Below, piece by piece: positions 44,206 through 54,670 of a stretch of 64,000 nt of DNA. The position numbers and the translations under genes are program-made. The stretch covers positions 124,001-188,000 of the forward strand of contig FCOH02000008.1 of NCBI GenBank assembly GCA_001544595.2. Direction: 5' to 3'. The notes beneath the pieces are model-generated. The model saw nothing but the letters and a program-made list of their open reading frames with translations, ran no database searches and was not told where the DNA came from. Source of the stretch: Caballeronia peredens. GTDB taxonomy: Bacteria; Pseudomonadota; Gammaproteobacteria; Burkholderiales; Burkholderiaceae. How positions within the stretch are numbered: position 1 is the first letter of the stretch; every line of letters begins with the position of its first letter.

Positions 44206-45990
44206 ATGAAATTCCTGCATCGATATCGATTTTTTTGGATCTTCCTGCTGATCATTTTCGCGTTGCCCGTGCTGCCGCGTCCGGTTGCCGTGCCCGAATA
44301 CTGGATCACGCTGCTGAACTACATCGGCCTGTATTCGATCGTCGCGATCGGGCTCGTCCTGCTGACGGGCATCGGCGGCATGACGAGCTTCGGGCAGGCC
44401 GCGTTCGTCGGCGTGGGCGCCTATGCCACGGCCTTCCTGACGACGAGCTACGGCGTCTCGCCCTGGCTCGCGCTGATCGCCGGCGTCGTGCTGACGGCGT
44501 TCATCGCGCTTCTGCTCGGGCTCATCACGATGCGGCTCTCCGGGCATTTTCTGCCGCTCGGAACCATCGCGTGGGGTTTGTCGCTGTTCTACTTGTTCGG
44601 GAACATGGAGATGCTCGGCAAGTACGACGGCATCAACGGCATTCCGGTGCTCAATGTGTTCGGATGGCAGCTCGAATCGGGGCGCAGCATCTATTACCTG
44701 ATCTGGGTCGTAGTGCTCCTCGCGGTGATCTCTGTTCAGAATCTGCTTAATAGCCGCCCTGGACGGGCGATCCGGGCGCTACGCGGCGGCGGCACGATGG
44801 CCGAGGCGATGGGCATCAATACGGCCTGGATGCGCGTGGTCATCTTCATTTATGCAGCGGTTCTGGCGGCCATTTCCGGCTTTTTGTATGCCCATTTGCA
44901 GCGCGCAGTGAATCCGACGCCATTCGGGTTGAATCACGGCATCGAGTTCCTGTTCATGGCGGTCGTGGGCGGCGTGTCGCATGTGTGGGGTGCGATTCTC
45001 GGCGCGACCATCCTCACCGTTCTGCAGGATTATCTGCAGACCTTGCTGCCGAAGCTGCTTGGTGCGAACGGCAATTTCGAGATCATCGTTTTCGGCGTCG
45101 TGATGGTGCTGCTGCTTCAGTACGCACGGCAGGGCGTCTGGCCGTTCGTCGCGCGGATCTTTCCGCGTGGGCCGCGCGCGCATGTACCGGATCACGGCGA
45201 GCCGCTGCCGCAGCGCAGTAAGCCGGCGTCGGGCGAGCCGCTGCTTGTCGTCGAGAAGGCTCGCAAGCAGTTTGGTGGGCTGGTTGCCGTCAACGACGTG
45301 AGTTTCGACGTGAAGGCGGGCGAGATCATCGGGTTGATCGGCCCGAACGGCGCGGGTAAATCCACGACGTTCAATCTCGTCACCGGCGTGCTGCAGGCGA
45401 CGAGCGGGGCGATCAGTTTTCACGGTGAGCGGATCGAGAAGCTGACTTCACGTGAAATCGTCAAACGCGGCATTGGGCGCACGTTTCAGCACGTCAAGAT
45501 GCTGCCCGGCATGACGGTGCTGGAGAACGTCGCGATTGGCGCGCATCTGCGCGGCAAGACAGGCGTTTGGCGCAGCATCGCGCGTCTCAACGCGGCGGAG
45601 GAAGCGCGATTGATGGCGGAGGCAGCGAGGCAGATCGCCCGCGTGGGCCTGGATAAGCACATCTACAGCGAAGCGGGCAGTCTTGCGCTGGGCCAGCAAC
45701 GGATTCTCGAAATTGCGCGTGCGCTGTGTTGCGATCCGACTTTGCTATTGCTCGACGAACCGGCGGCCGGCCTGCGCTATCAGGAGAAGCTGCAACTCGC
45801 TGACCTGTTGAGAAAGCTGCGCGCGGAAGGCATGAGTATTTTGCTCGTCGAGCATGACATGGACTTCGTGATGAACCTCACCGATCGTCTGGTGGTGATG
45901 GAATTCGGTACGAAAATCGCGGAAGGGCTGCCGAAGGACGTCCAGAAGGATCCGGCAGTTCTGGAAGCGTATCTGGGCGGGGTGGAGTGA
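44206..45990 (+). CDS. LivM-LivG fusion: permease and ATPase in one chain
   Basis: 594 residues. Residues 1-320 are a LivM-type permease ([20 protein letters not shown], coupling segment [16 protein letters not shown]); a short Pro-rich linker follows; residues 345-594 are a LivG-type ATPase with Walker [10 protein letters not shown] (379-387), signature [12 protein letters not shown], Walker [12 protein letters not shown] and switch His in VEHDMD. The reading frame is continuous. In E. coli these are separate subunits; fusions occur in Burkholderiaceae HAAT systems. Fusion fixes a 1:1 ratio of this permease and ATPase. The stop overlaps the next start (TGATG). Confidence 0.93.
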   Translation: MKFLHRYRFFWIFLLIIFALPVLPRPVAVPEYWITLLNYIGLYSIVAIGLVLLTGIGGMTSFGQAAFVGVGAYATAFLTTSYGVSPWLALIAGVVLTAFIALLLGLITMRLSGHFLPLGTIAWGLSLFYLFGNMEMLGKYDGINGIPVLNVFGWQLESGRSIYYLIWVVVLLAVISVQNLLNSRPGRAIRALRGGGTMAEAMGINTAWMRVVIFIYAAVLAAISGFLYAHLQRAVNPTPFGLNHGIEFLFMAVVGGVSHVWGAILGATILTVLQDYLQTLLPKLLGANGNFEIIVFGVVMVLLLQYARQGVWPFVARIFPRGPRAHVPDHGEPLPQRSKPASGEPLLVVEKARKQFGGLVAVNDVSFDVKAGEIIGLIGPNGAGKSTTFNLVTGVLQATSGAISFHGERIEKLTSREIVKRGIGRTFQHVKMLPGMTVLENVAIGAHLRGKTGVWRSIARLNAAEEARLMAEAARQIARVGLDKHIYSEAGSLALGQQRILEIARALCCDPTLLLLDEPAAGLRYQEKLQLADLLRKLRAEGMSILLVEHDMDFVMNLTDRLVVMEFGTKIAEGLPKDVQKDPAVLEAYLGGVE

Positions 45991-46739
45991 TGACGAACGA
46001 TCCAATTTTGCAGGTAGAAGGCTTGTCCGTACGCTACGGAAAAGTCGAAGCATTGCACGGCGGCAAGTTGACGGTAGGCGCAGGCCAGATCGTTTCGGTG
46101 ATCGGACCGAATGGCGCAGGAAAATCGACTCTGCTCAACGCGATCATGGGTGCGCTCCCGCAGACGGGGCACGCGAAGGGTATCGTGCGTTATCTCAACG
46201 AGGATATCTCCGCGCTGCCGATCGAACGCCGGGTCGCACGTGGAATGTGCCTGGTCCCGGAGAAGCGTGAGTTGTTTGCCACGATGGCCGTAGAAGACAA
46301 CCTGATCCTGGGCGCGTATCGACGAAAGCGGGCGGGCGAGCGAAATTTTCTCGATCAACTCGATCGCGTATTCGACTTGTTTCCTCGACTCAAGGAACGG
46401 CGCAAGCAAGCGGCTGGAACGCTGTCGGGCGGCGAGCGGCAGATGCTGGCCGTCGGAAGGGCGTTGATGGGCAAGCCGCAACTGCTCATGCTGGATGAAC
46501 CGAGTCTCGGACTGGCGCCGCTCATCGTGAAGGAGATATTTCACATCATCAGTGCGCTTCGGCAAACTGGCGTCGCGACGCTGTTGATCGAGCAAAACGC
46601 CCGCGCCGCGCTGCAGATTTCCGACTACGGTTACGTTCTGGAGACGGGCGAATTCGCACTGGAAGGCAACGCCGATGAACTGCAGCACAATCCGCAAGTT
46701 ATCGAGACGTATCTTGGTCTGACGAAGAAAGTCGCATAA
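45990..46739 (+). CDS. livF: LivF-type ATPase of the second importer
   Basis: 249 residues. Walker [10 protein letters not shown], signature LSGGERQMLAVGRAL, Walker B LLMLDEPSLGLAP, switch LIEQN. Unlike the LivF-type protein at 35822, the Walker lysine is present. The ATG at 45990 overlaps the stop of the fusion gene; a GTG one codon earlier is possible but GGTGGAG fits the ATG. Final gene of the operon, followed 24 bp later by a terminator that contains parS. Confidence 0.94.
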   Translation: MTNDPILQVEGLSVRYGKVEALHGGKLTVGAGQIVSVIGPNGAGKSTLLNAIMGALPQTGHAKGIVRYLNEDISALPIERRVARGMCLVPEKRELFATMAVEDNLILGAYRRKRAGERNFLDQLDRVFDLFPRLKERRKQAAGTLSGGERQMLAVGRALMGKPQLLMLDEPSLGLAPLIVKEIFHIISALRQTGVATLLIEQNARAALQISDYGYVLETGEFALEGNADELQHNPQVIETYLGLTKKVA

Positions 46740-46763
46740 ACACGACAAGTTGAGCGGTTGTCG

Positions 46764-46798
46764 ATGGCGTGTTTCACGTGAAACACGCCATTTTTTTC
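46764..46798 (+). terminator. Intrinsic terminator whose stem contains a parS site
   Basis: A 28-bp perfect palindrome (46764-46791) with the parS core TGTTTCACGTGAAACA at its centre is followed by a T-tract (46791-46797). It lies 24 bp past the livF stop, so the RNA copy can fold into a terminator while the DNA can bind ParB. Confidence 0.8.
46770..46785. promoter_or_regulatory. parS: parS centromere-like site 1
   Basis: TGTTTCACGTGAAACA, an exact match to the universal chromosomal parS palindrome bound by ParB. It lies 3.7 kb from parB, which is in the same locus, and about 26 kb from the oriC candidate. Confidence 0.93.
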
Positions 46799-46819
46799 GC
46801 CGTTAGCCGAACGGCCGAA

Positions 46820-46847
46820 TTCGAGGGTGGAGGGAAACCGTTATAAT
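46820..46847 (+). promoter_or_regulatory. Probable mnmG promoter
   Basis: A perfect -10 TATAAT at 46842-46847, 50 bp before the mnmG start. The best -35 is a poor TTCGAG at 46820-46825 (16-bp spacer). Only the -10 is convincing. Confidence 0.45.
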
Positions 46848-46897
46848 TCAAAGATATTCCCTCTTCAGGTTCGTGTCGTTCGCACACGAAATCTCCG

Positions 46898-48859
46898 ATG
46901 CTTTATCCCACAGAATTCGATGTGATCGTCGTCGGCGGCGGTCACGCAGGCACTGAGGCCGCGCTCGCGTCCGCGCGAATGGGCTGCAAGACGCTGCTTT
47001 TGACCCACAACATCGAGACGTTGGGCCAGATGAGCTGCAATCCGTCGATTGGCGGTATCGGCAAAGGTCATTTGGTCAAGGAAGTCGATGCGCTCGGCGG
47101 CGCCATGGCGGCCGCCACGGACGAGGCGGGCATCCAGTTCCGTATCCTCAACTCGTCGAAAGGCCCGGCCGTGCGGGCGACGCGCGCCCAGGCGGATCGC
47201 CTTCTGTATAAGCAGGCGATCCGCCATCGCCTGGAAAATCAGCCGAATCTATGGCTCTTCCAACAAGCCGTGGACGATTTGATGGTCGAAGGTGACCGTG
47301 TTGTCGGCGCTGTGACGCAGGTCGGGCTGAAGTTTCGCTCGCGCGCCGTCGTGCTGACTGCGGGCACGTTCCTCGACGGCAAGATTCACGTGGGCTTGAA
47401 TAATTACGTGGGCGGACGCGCGGGCGATCCGGCTGCGGTGTCGCTATCCGCACGCCTGAAGGAACTCAAGCTGCCGCAAGGACGCCTCAAGACGGGCACG
47501 CCGCCACGTATCGACGGCCGTACGATCGACTTTTCGAAGCTCGAAGAACAGCCGGGCGATCTCGATCCGATCCCGGTTTTTTCGTTCCTTGGGCGCGTCG
47601 AACAGCATCCGCGCCAGTTGCCGTGCTGGGTCACGCATACGAACTCGCGCACGCACGACATTATCCGCTCTGGACTCGACCGCTCGCCGATGTATACGGG
47701 CGTTATTGAAGGCGTCGGGCCGCGCTATTGCCCGTCGATCGAGGACAAGATTCATCGTTTTGCCTCTAAGGATGCGCATCAGATCTTCCTGGAGCCGGAA
47801 GGGCTGACAACGAACGAGTTTTATCCGAATGGCATTTCTACGAGCCTTCCCTTCGACGTCCAGCTCGAACTGGTTCGCTCGATGCACGGACTCGAGCATG
47901 CGCATATTCTGCGACCGGGCTATGCGATCGAATACGATTATTTCGATCCGCGGGCGCTGAAAGCTTCGCTCGAAACCAAGGCGATCGATGGTTTGTTCTT
48001 TGCTGGGCAGATCAACGGCACGACCGGTTACGAAGAAGCGGCTGCCCAAGGCATGCTTGCGGGTATCAACGCGGGTTTGCAAGTCCAAGGCAAGGAGCCG
48101 TGGTCGCCGCGCCGCGATCAAGCCTATTTGGGCGTGCTCGTCGACGATCTCGTCACGCGCGGCGTGTCCGAACCGTATCGCATGTTTACAAGCCGGGCGG
48201 AATATCGTTTGTCGCTGCGAGAAGACAACGCTGACATGCGCTTGACGGAAATCGGCCGCGAGCTGGGCGTCGTGGATGACGTTCGCTGGGATGCGTTCAG
48301 CCGCAAACGCGACGCTGTTTCACGTGAAACACAGCGACTTCGTTCGACGTGGGTCAATCCCAAGACATTGCCAGCAGAAGAGGCAACGGCACTGCTTGGA
48401 AAGCCGATCGACCACGAATACAGTCTCGCGGACCTTTTGCGCCGTCCGGGCGTCTCCTACGACGGAGTCTGTGCACTCCGCGATAACGCTTGCGGGCCGG
48501 AAGCACCGCTCGCAGACGACGCCGTGCTCCTGGCACAGATCAAAGAGCAAATCGAGATCGGCGTGAAGTATCAAGGCTATATCGATCGTCAAGCTGATGA
48601 GATCGTGCGAAACGGCGCGCAGGAAAACACGCGCCTGCCCGAAGGAATCGACTACAACGAAGTTCGCGGCCTGTCGTTCGAAGCCCGCCAGAAGCTGATT
48701 CAGCATCGTCCTGAAACGATCGGCCAGGCGTCGCGCATTTCCGGCATCACGCCAGCGGCAATCTCGCTGCTGATGGTCCATTTGAAGCGCGGCATCGGTC
48801 GTCGCGGCCGGGGGGCGGCGGGCGAGTCGTCGACGGATAACCCGACGGCGGTTCAATGA
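46898..48859 (+). CDS. mnmG: tRNA uridine-5-carboxymethylaminomethyl modification enzyme MnmG (GidA)
   Basis: 653 residues, full length. FAD site [19 protein letters not shown], the conserved [23 protein letters not shown], the NAD-binding centre, and a C-terminal MnmE-interacting helical domain ([22 protein letters not shown]). With MnmE it installs cmnm5 at U34 of tRNAs, with tetrahydrofolate and glycine. First gene of mnmG-rsmG-parA-parB. A parS site lies inside its coding sequence (48316-48331). MnmE is not in the window. Confidence 0.97.
   Translation: MLYPTEFDVIVVGGGHAGTEAALASARMGCKTLLLTHNIETLGQMSCNPSIGGIGKGHLVKEVDALGGAMAAATDEAGIQFRILNSSKGPAVRATRAQADRLLYKQAIRHRLENQPNLWLFQQAVDDLMVEGDRVVGAVTQVGLKFRSRAVVLTAGTFLDGKIHVGLNNYVGGRAGDPAAVSLSARLKELKLPQGRLKTGTPPRIDGRTIDFSKLEEQPGDLDPIPVFSFLGRVEQHPRQLPCWVTHTNSRTHDIIRSGLDRSPMYTGVIEGVGPRYCPSIEDKIHRFASKDAHQIFLEPEGLTTNEFYPNGISTSLPFDVQLELVRSMHGLEHAHILRPGYAIEYDYFDPRALKASLETKAIDGLFFAGQINGTTGYEEAAAQGMLAGINAGLQVQGKEPWSPRRDQAYLGVLVDDLVTRGVSEPYRMFTSRAEYRLSLREDNADMRLTEIGRELGVVDDVRWDAFSRKRDAVSRETQRLRSTWVNPKTLPAEEATALLGKPIDHEYSLADLLRRPGVSYDGVCALRDNACGPEAPLADDAVLLAQIKEQIEIGVKYQGYIDRQADEIVRNGAQENTRLPEGIDYNEVRGLSFEARQKLIQHRPETIGQASRISGITPAAISLLMVHLKRGIGRRGRGAAGESSTDNPTAVQ
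48316..48331. promoter_or_regulatory. parS: parS centromere-like site 2, inside mnmG
   Basis: A second exact TGTTTCACGTGAAACA, 1.5 kb from the first and within the mnmG frame, where it encodes part of the segment DAVSRETQ. The match is exact despite the coding constraint. Confidence 0.92.
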
Positions 48860-49521
48860 CGGAGCGAATTTCATCCCTGGCGGCGACGCTCGACGAGGGC
48901 GTCGCCGAACTCGGCCTAGCCCTGTCGCCGTCGCAACAGCAGAAACTCCTCGACTACGTCGCACTGCTCGGCAAATGGAACGCGGTTTATAACCTGACGG
49001 CGATCCGTGACCCGCAGCAGATGATGATTCAACACATTCTGGATTCGCTCGCCATTGTGCCGGCGGTTGCGGCACGCAATCCGGCGAGCGTGCTGGACGT
49101 CGGCTCCGGTGGCGGGCTGCCGGGCATCGTGCTGGCAATTTCGCTACCCGATGTTCAGGTTACGCTGAACGACATCGTTCACAAGAAGACCGCGTTTCAG
49201 TCGCAGGCAAAGGTGCAATTGGGGCTCGGAAATCTCGCGGTCGTCACGGGCCGAGTCGAGAATCTGCGTCCGGGTGTCGAGGTGCCGGAAAAATTCAACG
49301 TAATCGTGTCGCGCGCGTTCGCAGAGCTCTCGGATTTCGTTACACTTGCGCGTCACCTGGTTGCCGTCGATGGACGAATTCTGGCGATGAAGGGCGTACG
49401 GCCCAACGCCGAAGTGGCACGTCTGTCGGAAGGTGTCACGGTGCGCGGTATCGAGCGCCTGACCGTTCCGATGCTCGATGCCGAGCGGCATCTCGTCGAG
49501 ATTGCCGTCGGACCGGGATGA
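48856..49521 (+). CDS. rsmG: 16S rRNA m7G527 methyltransferase RsmG (GidB)
   Basis: 221 residues. SAM-binding [17 protein letters not shown] and the RsmG motifs [25 protein letters not shown] broken across two helices, plus [12 protein letters not shown]. It methylates G527 of 16S rRNA. Its ATG overlaps the mnmG stop (ATGA), so translation is coupled; this gene pair is conserved across bacteria. Confidence 0.96.
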   Translation: MTERISSLAATLDEGVAELGLALSPSQQQKLLDYVALLGKWNAVYNLTAIRDPQQMMIQHILDSLAIVPAVAARNPASVLDVGSGGGLPGIVLAISLPDVQVTLNDIVHKKTAFQSQAKVQLGLGNLAVVTGRVENLRPGVEVPEKFNVIVSRAFAELSDFVTLARHLVAVDGRILAMKGVRPNAEVARLSEGVTVRGIERLTVPMLDAERHLVEIAVGPG

Positions 49522-49595
49522 CGGTCCTTATCGTTCCGATTCGGCATTCCAGGCAAGCTGATCTTCTGACAGCGAGAAAACGAGGACACTAAACG

Positions 49596-50375
49596 ATGGC
49601 AAAAATCTTCTGCGTCGCAAATCAGAAGGGCGGCGTTGGAAAGACCACGACAGCGGTCAATCTCGCGGCGAGCCTCGCAGGGCTCGATCAACGCGTGCTG
49701 CTGATCGATCTGGATCCGCAGGGCAATGCCACGATGGGCAGTGGCATCGACAAATCGGCGTGCGAAAACACCGTCTACGAAGTGCTCGTCAACGGCGTCA
49801 CGCTGCGCGAAGCGCGTGTCCGGCCGGCGGCGGTCGGCTACGACGTCCTGCCGGCGAATCGCGAACTAGCGGGCGCGGAAGTGGAGCTCGTCGACATGGA
49901 AAATCGCGAACACATTCTCCGCGTGGCCATTGAGGAAGTAGTCGATGACTATGACTTCGTCCTGATCGATTGCCCACCGGCGCTCTCACTGCTGACGCTG
50001 AACGCATTGTGCGCGGCGCATGGCGTCGTGATCCCGATGCAGTGCGAATACTTCGCGCTGGAAGGGCTGTCGGATCTGGTGAACACCATCAAGCAGGTCC
50101 ATGCAAATCTCAATCGCGATCTGAAAGTCATCGGCCTGCTGCGCGTCATGTTCGATCCGCGCATCACGTTGCAGCAACAAGTGTCCGACCAATTGAAAGA
50201 GCACTTCGGCAACAAGCTGTTCGACGTCGTGATTCCGCGCAATGTGCGTCTCGCCGAAGCGCCGAGTTACGGGCTGCCGGGCGTGGTGTTCGACAAGTCG
50301 TCGCGCGGCGCGCAGGCCTACATCCAGTTCGGCACGGAAATGATCGAGCGCGTCCGCGCGCTGAGCATGAACTAA
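49596..50375 (+). CDS. parA: Chromosome partitioning ATPase ParA (Soj)
   Basis: 259 residues. Deviant Walker A KGGVGKTT (11-18) with the signature lysine, Walker A' LLIDLDPQGN, Walker B FVLIDCPPAL. No N-terminal helix-turn-helix, so it is the chromosomal Soj type. It forms an ATP-dependent gradient on the nucleoid that moves ParB-parS complexes. Operon with parB, 45 bp downstream. Confidence 0.97.
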   Translation: MAKIFCVANQKGGVGKTTTAVNLAASLAGLDQRVLLIDLDPQGNATMGSGIDKSACENTVYEVLVNGVTLREARVRPAAVGYDVLPANRELAGAEVELVDMENREHILRVAIEEVVDDYDFVLIDCPPALSLLTLNALCAAHGVVIPMQCEYFALEGLSDLVNTIKQVHANLNRDLKVIGLLRVMFDPRITLQQQVSDQLKEHFGNKLFDVVIPRNVRLAEAPSYGLPGVVFDKSSRGAQAYIQFGTEMIERVRALSMN

Positions 50376-50420
50376 ACAAACCCAGTCGATGCGGCAGGGA
50401 ACGCCGTCGGAGGAACCGAA

Positions 50421-51323
50421 ATGAGCGCTGTGATGAAGAAGAAGGGTTTGGGCCGAGGCCTGGATGCATTGCTCGGCGGCAGCGTCGACATTACGGAAGC
50501 CGTGCGCGCGGAAGGCATGCCCTCGGTATTGCCGCTCGACAAATTGCAGGCCGGCAAGTATCAGCCGCGCACGCGCATGGACGAAGGCGCGCTCCAGGAG
50601 CTCGCTGCCAGCATTCGTGCGCAAGGTCTGATGCAGCCTATTCTCGTGCGCTCGGTCGGCGACGATCGCTACGAAATCATCGCCGGCGAGCGTCGATTCC
50701 GCGCGGCGCGTCTCGCCGGTCTCGACGAAGTTCCGGTGCTCGTAAAAAACGTGCCAGATCAGGCCGCGGCTGCCATGGCGCTGATCGAGAACATCCAGCG
50801 CGAGGACCTGAATCCGCTGGAAGAGGCGCAAGGCATCCAGCGGCTGCTCGACGAATTCAGCTTCACGCACGAACAGGCGGCTGAATCGGTCGGACGCTCG
50901 CGCAGCGCGGTATCCAATCTCCTGCGCCTTCTGAACCTCGCCACGCCCGTGCAGACCATGCTGCTGGCAGGCGATCTCGACATGGGTCACGCGCGCGCGC
51001 TCCTCGCCGTCGATGCCGCCACGCAGATTCAACTCGCCAATCACGTCGTCAACCGTCGTTTGTCGGTGCGTGAAACCGAACGCCTCGTCGCGGCGACGAC
51101 CAAGGAAGCGCCTGCGACAAAAGCGCGCGTCGCGAACGATGGCGGCCGCGACACGCGTCGTCTGGAAGAAGAACTGTCGGATCTGCTGTCCGCCAATGTG
51201 AAGATCAAGCTCGGCGGAAGAGGGCGCGGCAAGGTCACCATCGACTTCGGTAATCTCGATTCGCTCGAAGGCATTCTGACGAAGCTGCGCGGCAGCATCG
51301 AAACACCGACGCCCGCAGCCTGA
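50421..51323 (+). CDS. parB: Chromosome partitioning protein ParB (Spo0J)
   Basis: 300 residues. N-terminal KKKGLGRGLDALLGG matches the ParA-contact motif; the CTP-binding ParB/Srx core has YEIIAGERRFRAA and ENIQREDLNPLEEAQ; a helix-turn-helix (QAAESVGRSRSAVSNLLRLL) reads parS; a C-terminal dimerisation domain ends the chain. CTP-dependent DNA clamp that loads at parS. Two exact parS sites lie 2-4 kb upstream in the same locus. Confidence 0.97.
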   Translation: MSAVMKKKGLGRGLDALLGGSVDITEAVRAEGMPSVLPLDKLQAGKYQPRTRMDEGALQELAASIRAQGLMQPILVRSVGDDRYEIIAGERRFRAARLAGLDEVPVLVKNVPDQAAAAMALIENIQREDLNPLEEAQGIQRLLDEFSFTHEQAAESVGRSRSAVSNLLRLLNLATPVQTMLLAGDLDMGHARALLAVDAATQIQLANHVVNRRLSVRETERLVAATTKEAPATKARVANDGGRDTRRLEEELSDLLSANVKIKLGGRGRGKVTIDFGNLDSLEGILTKLRGSIETPTPAA

Positions 51324-51334
51324 ACGCACGCATT

Positions 51335-52471
51335 TTGTCCGAGTTCAACGTCAAGCGCACACGTTACGATCTGCTCGCGCGTATCTGGAGAGCCGTCTCG
51401 AAAGAGCCAGTTCTCGCGATTCTCGCGTTCGCGCTCGTCATGTTGCAGATTGCGCATCCGCGTGCGTGGATGTCGCTGCCGGGTCTCGTCGACTGGCAGA
51501 CCGTGCTGACGCTTGCCGGTCTTCTCATCCTGACCAAGGCCATCGAATTATCAGGATTCCTGATGTGGGCGGCGCATCGGCTGGTGCATCACATTCACGG
51601 CGAACGCACGCTCGCACTGCTGCTCGTCGCGCTCGCGGCGGCCCTGTCGACGGTTCTGACGAACGATGTCGCGCTCTTCGCCGTCGTGCCGCTCACACTG
51701 TCTCTGCACAAGCTGGCGCCGCTGCCGATCAAGCGCCTGATCATCGTGATCGCGCTGGCGGTCAATGCGGGCTCGATTCTCACGCCGCTCGGCAATCCGC
51801 AGAACCTGTTTCTGTGGCAGACGAGCGGCGTGTCGTTCGGCGCGTTCGTGTGGGCGCTGCTGCCGTTGTGCGCCGCATTGATGGCGTTGCTCGGCGCGGT
51901 CACGTTCGCGATGTTTCGGGCGGCGCCGCTCGATCTTTCCGGCGATGTCGACGAACATCGCGTCGATCGCCTGTTGTGCGGCGTCAGCGTGCTCGCCTTC
52001 GCTGCGTTCGTGGCGTTCGCCGATGCGCATCACGCGGGTCCTGCGCTCGTCGTGCTCGCTGTCGGCTTCCTGCTGTGGCGCCGCCGGGTCGTGTTCGAGA
52101 TCGATTATTTGCTGCTGCTCATCTTCGTGATGATGTTCATCGTGCTGCGAAGCGCCGCATCGCTGCCGTCGATACACGAAGCCATCGCGCATCTCGGCGT
52201 CGGCACGTCGGTGCGCGCATATGTGAGCGGCGCGGTGCTTTCGCAGGCGATCAGCAACGTGCCGGCGGCAATCGTACTCGCGGAATTCTCGAAAGACTGG
52301 CGCGCGCTCGCGTTCGGTGTCAGCGTCGGCGGTTTCGGCGTGGCGATCGGCTCGCTGGCCAATCTGATCGCCGTGCGGCTTTCCGGCGAAAAGGGCATGT
52401 GGATGCCGTTCCACATGGTGTCGATACCATTCTGGATCGTGGCAATGGTCATCGGTTGGGCGCTGGTTTGA
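51335..52471 (+). CDS. Ion transporter-superfamily (ArsB/NhaD/SLC13-like) permease
   Basis: 378 residues with about 10 membrane helices and the two-fold repeat of the IT superfamily (LTLAGLLILTKAIELSGFL, LSTVLTNDVALFAVVPLTL; later SQAISNVPAAIVLAEF and VGGFGVAIGSLANLIA). The TND and SNVP loops match the substrate-binding hairpins of this superfamily. The start is a TTG at 51335 with no clear binding site; translational coupling to parB 11 bp upstream is possible. The substrate (anion such as sulfate, arsenite or carboxylate, or Na+/H+ exchange) is not decided by sequence. Confidence 0.85.
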   Translation: MSEFNVKRTRYDLLARIWRAVSKEPVLAILAFALVMLQIAHPRAWMSLPGLVDWQTVLTLAGLLILTKAIELSGFLMWAAHRLVHHIHGERTLALLLVALAAALSTVLTNDVALFAVVPLTLSLHKLAPLPIKRLIIVIALAVNAGSILTPLGNPQNLFLWQTSGVSFGAFVWALLPLCAALMALLGAVTFAMFRAAPLDLSGDVDEHRVDRLLCGVSVLAFAAFVAFADAHHAGPALVVLAVGFLLWRRRVVFEIDYLLLLIFVMMFIVLRSAASLPSIHEAIAHLGVGTSVRAYVSGAVLSQAISNVPAAIVLAEFSKDWRALAFGVSVGGFGVAIGSLANLIAVRLSGEKGMWMPFHMVSIPFWIVAMVIGWALV

Positions 52472-52586
52472 CGCTCACCGAGGGCTTGGACATCGATTGA
52501 GAATCTCCTTGCAATTGCAAGAAAAGTCTCGCTTTTGAGATCGTTTTTTAAGGTTTGTCCGCTTGGCTTTTGACACACCTAAACTA

Positions 52587-52615
52587 TTGAATCCGCGACA
52601 ACAATCGCTTACAAT
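52587..52615 (+). promoter_or_regulatory. Probable sigma70 promoter of the atp operon
   Basis: TTGAAT (52587-52592), a 17-bp spacer, TACAAT (52610-52615). Both boxes match 5 of 6 consensus positions. Transcription would start near 52622, so atpI must start downstream of that. Confidence 0.7.
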
Positions 52616-52703
52616 CGCCCGGATTTATCAGCTAGGCCACCTCGAAAGCGCGGCGAAAGCGCAAGGTGATTTCCCCGGACTTTTGGTTGAAGGTTTGAAG
52701 ACG

Positions 52704-53228
52704 GTGCGAGAGGAAAATCGAGCGCCGAACGCTCACGCAACCGGCGACGCGAACGCCTCCGGAAATCAGCCGCGCAGTTCGTCGAGCGATTCGTGGGACG
52801 CCGAAGCGCAAGATAACAATATCGTTCCGCTCACGCGGGACCAGGCAGAGAAGCTGTTTGGCCCTGAAGTGAGTCGTCCATCGCGAGTCACGCCCTATAG
52901 AGTCGTGGCGGCGCAAATGGTTTTGTCCCTGGGTGCGACGCTCCTGTGGTGGCTGTTCTACAAGCCGCCGGGTGATGCTGCGCTGTCCGCCTTTCTGGGC
53001 GGCGCAATTTGCTGGCTGCCGAGCGCCTTGTTCGCCGCGCGCCTGAAAGCGAAGAGCGGCGCCGAGACGATCATGAGCTGGATGATCGGCGAAGCGCTCA
53101 AGATGGGAGCGACGATCGCCATGTTCGTGGCGGTCGCGTTCTGGTACAAGAGCGCGTTGTGGCTGCCGCTGCTCGTGACTTACATCGTGGCCCTGAAGAC
53201 ATACTGGGTGGCGATGGCGCTGCGGTAA
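52704..53228 (+). CDS. atpI: ATP synthase accessory protein I
   Basis: 174 residues from a GTG at 52704. An in-frame TTG at 52563 would give 221 residues but lies upstream of the promoter, so I reject it. An acidic, disordered N-terminus precedes NNIVPLTRDQAEKLFGPE, then four membrane helices with the AtpI motif FLGGAICWLPSALFAARLK. AtpI helps assemble the c-ring and may move Mg2+. First gene of the operon. Confidence 0.88.
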   Translation: MREENRAPNAHATGDANASGNQPRSSSSDSWDAEAQDNNIVPLTRDQAEKLFGPEVSRPSRVTPYRVVAAQMVLSLGATLLWWLFYKPPGDAALSAFLGGAICWLPSALFAARLKAKSGAETIMSWMIGEALKMGATIAMFVAVAFWYKSALWLPLLVTYIVALKTYWVAMALR

Positions 53229-53403
53229 CGATTCATGACGTGCCAGGTAAGTGCCTGCAGCACGAGATGTAAGTAGCATCAGAGATGATCAGGCGCGGAC
53301 CACGTTCCGCGCTCGGGCCACCGCCCGGAGCCGTAACGCGAAGCGACGGCTCGGAAGCGGCAGGCAACGAAAGATTTTTGACAATTTGGGTGGCTTTAAC
53401 GAT

Positions 53404-54255
53404 ATGGCAGCTAGCGAAGGAACGCACGCTCTGGATCCGTCCGAGTACATTGCGCACCACTTGCAGAATCTTTCCACGCACGCACAGACGTCGATCTTCG
53501 ACATCCACGTCTGGAATCTCGACACGCTGTTCTGGTCGATCGTGTGCGGTCTTCTCACCATTCTCATTCTCGGCATTGCCGCGCGCAAAGCGACGTCCGG
53601 TGTTCCCGGCCGTTTCCAGTGCGCCATCGAGATGTTGGTCGAAATGGTCGAGGACCAGTCGAAGTCGATGATCCACGGCAGCCGCCGCTTCATCGCACCG
53701 CTCGCGCTGACCGTCTTCGTCTGGGTCGCCCTGATGAACTCGCTCGACTTCATCCCCGTCGATCTGCCGGGCCGCATCATCGGCTGGCTGGGTCTGTCGG
53801 AAGCGCTGCCGCATCATCGCATCGTGCCGACGGCCGATCTGAACGGCACCATCGGCATCGCGCTCGGCGTGTTCGTGCTGATGATCTATTACAACTTCAA
53901 GATCAAGGGCGCCGGCGGCTTCGTGCACGAACTGCTGTCCGCTCCGTTCGGCGCGCATCCGCTGCTGTGGATTCCGAACCTCGCGCTGAACATCATCGAG
54001 TTCGTCGCCAAGACGGTTTCGCTCGGCATGCGGCTGTTCGGCAACATGTACGCGGGCGAGCTGCTGTTCCTGCTGATCGCGCTGCTCGGCAGCATGTGGC
54101 ACTTCGGCGCGGACGCCTCTGTACTTGGCTTTATCGGCCACGTGGTCGCGGGTACGGTCTGGGCGATCTTCCACATTCTGATCGTTTTGCTGCAAGCGTT
54201 CATCTTCATGATGCTGACGCTGGTGTACATCGGTCAGGCGCACGATTCTCACTAA
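53404..54255 (+). CDS. atpB: F0 ATP synthase subunit a
   Basis: 283 residues, five to six membrane helices. The essential Arg lies in the conserved helix [17 protein letters not shown], and the last helix has [12 protein letters not shown]. Forms the two proton half-channels next to the c-ring in the inner membrane. The ATG has GGGTGG upstream. Confidence 0.96.
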   Translation: MAASEGTHALDPSEYIAHHLQNLSTHAQTSIFDIHVWNLDTLFWSIVCGLLTILILGIAARKATSGVPGRFQCAIEMLVEMVEDQSKSMIHGSRRFIAPLALTVFVWVALMNSLDFIPVDLPGRIIGWLGLSEALPHHRIVPTADLNGTIGIALGVFVLMIYYNFKIKGAGGFVHELLSAPFGAHPLLWIPNLALNIIEFVAKTVSLGMRLFGNMYAGELLFLLIALLGSMWHFGADASVLGFIGHVVAGTVWAIFHILIVLLQAFIFMMLTLVYIGQAHDSH

Positions 54256-54615
<360 letters not shown>

Positions 54616-54670
54616 GGTTCCTCGGAAGTGTGCGTCTGATCTCTTGACAGGACGCTAGACGGAACGGGTG

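Noticed and set aside
45447..45456. TTCACGTGAA core inside the LivM-LivG fusion gene as a third parS
   Set aside because: Only the central bases match; the flanks differ at five of sixteen positions, unlike the two exact sites nearby.
52563..52703. TTG start for atpI giving a 221-residue protein
   Set aside because: A good sigma70 promoter lies inside this stretch, so the transcript would begin after the TTG; the extra sequence is not AtpI-like.
53378..53406. TTGACA-17-GATATG as an internal promoter before atpB
   Set aside because: The -10 is poor and overlaps the atpB start codon, so it could not make a translatable atpB message.
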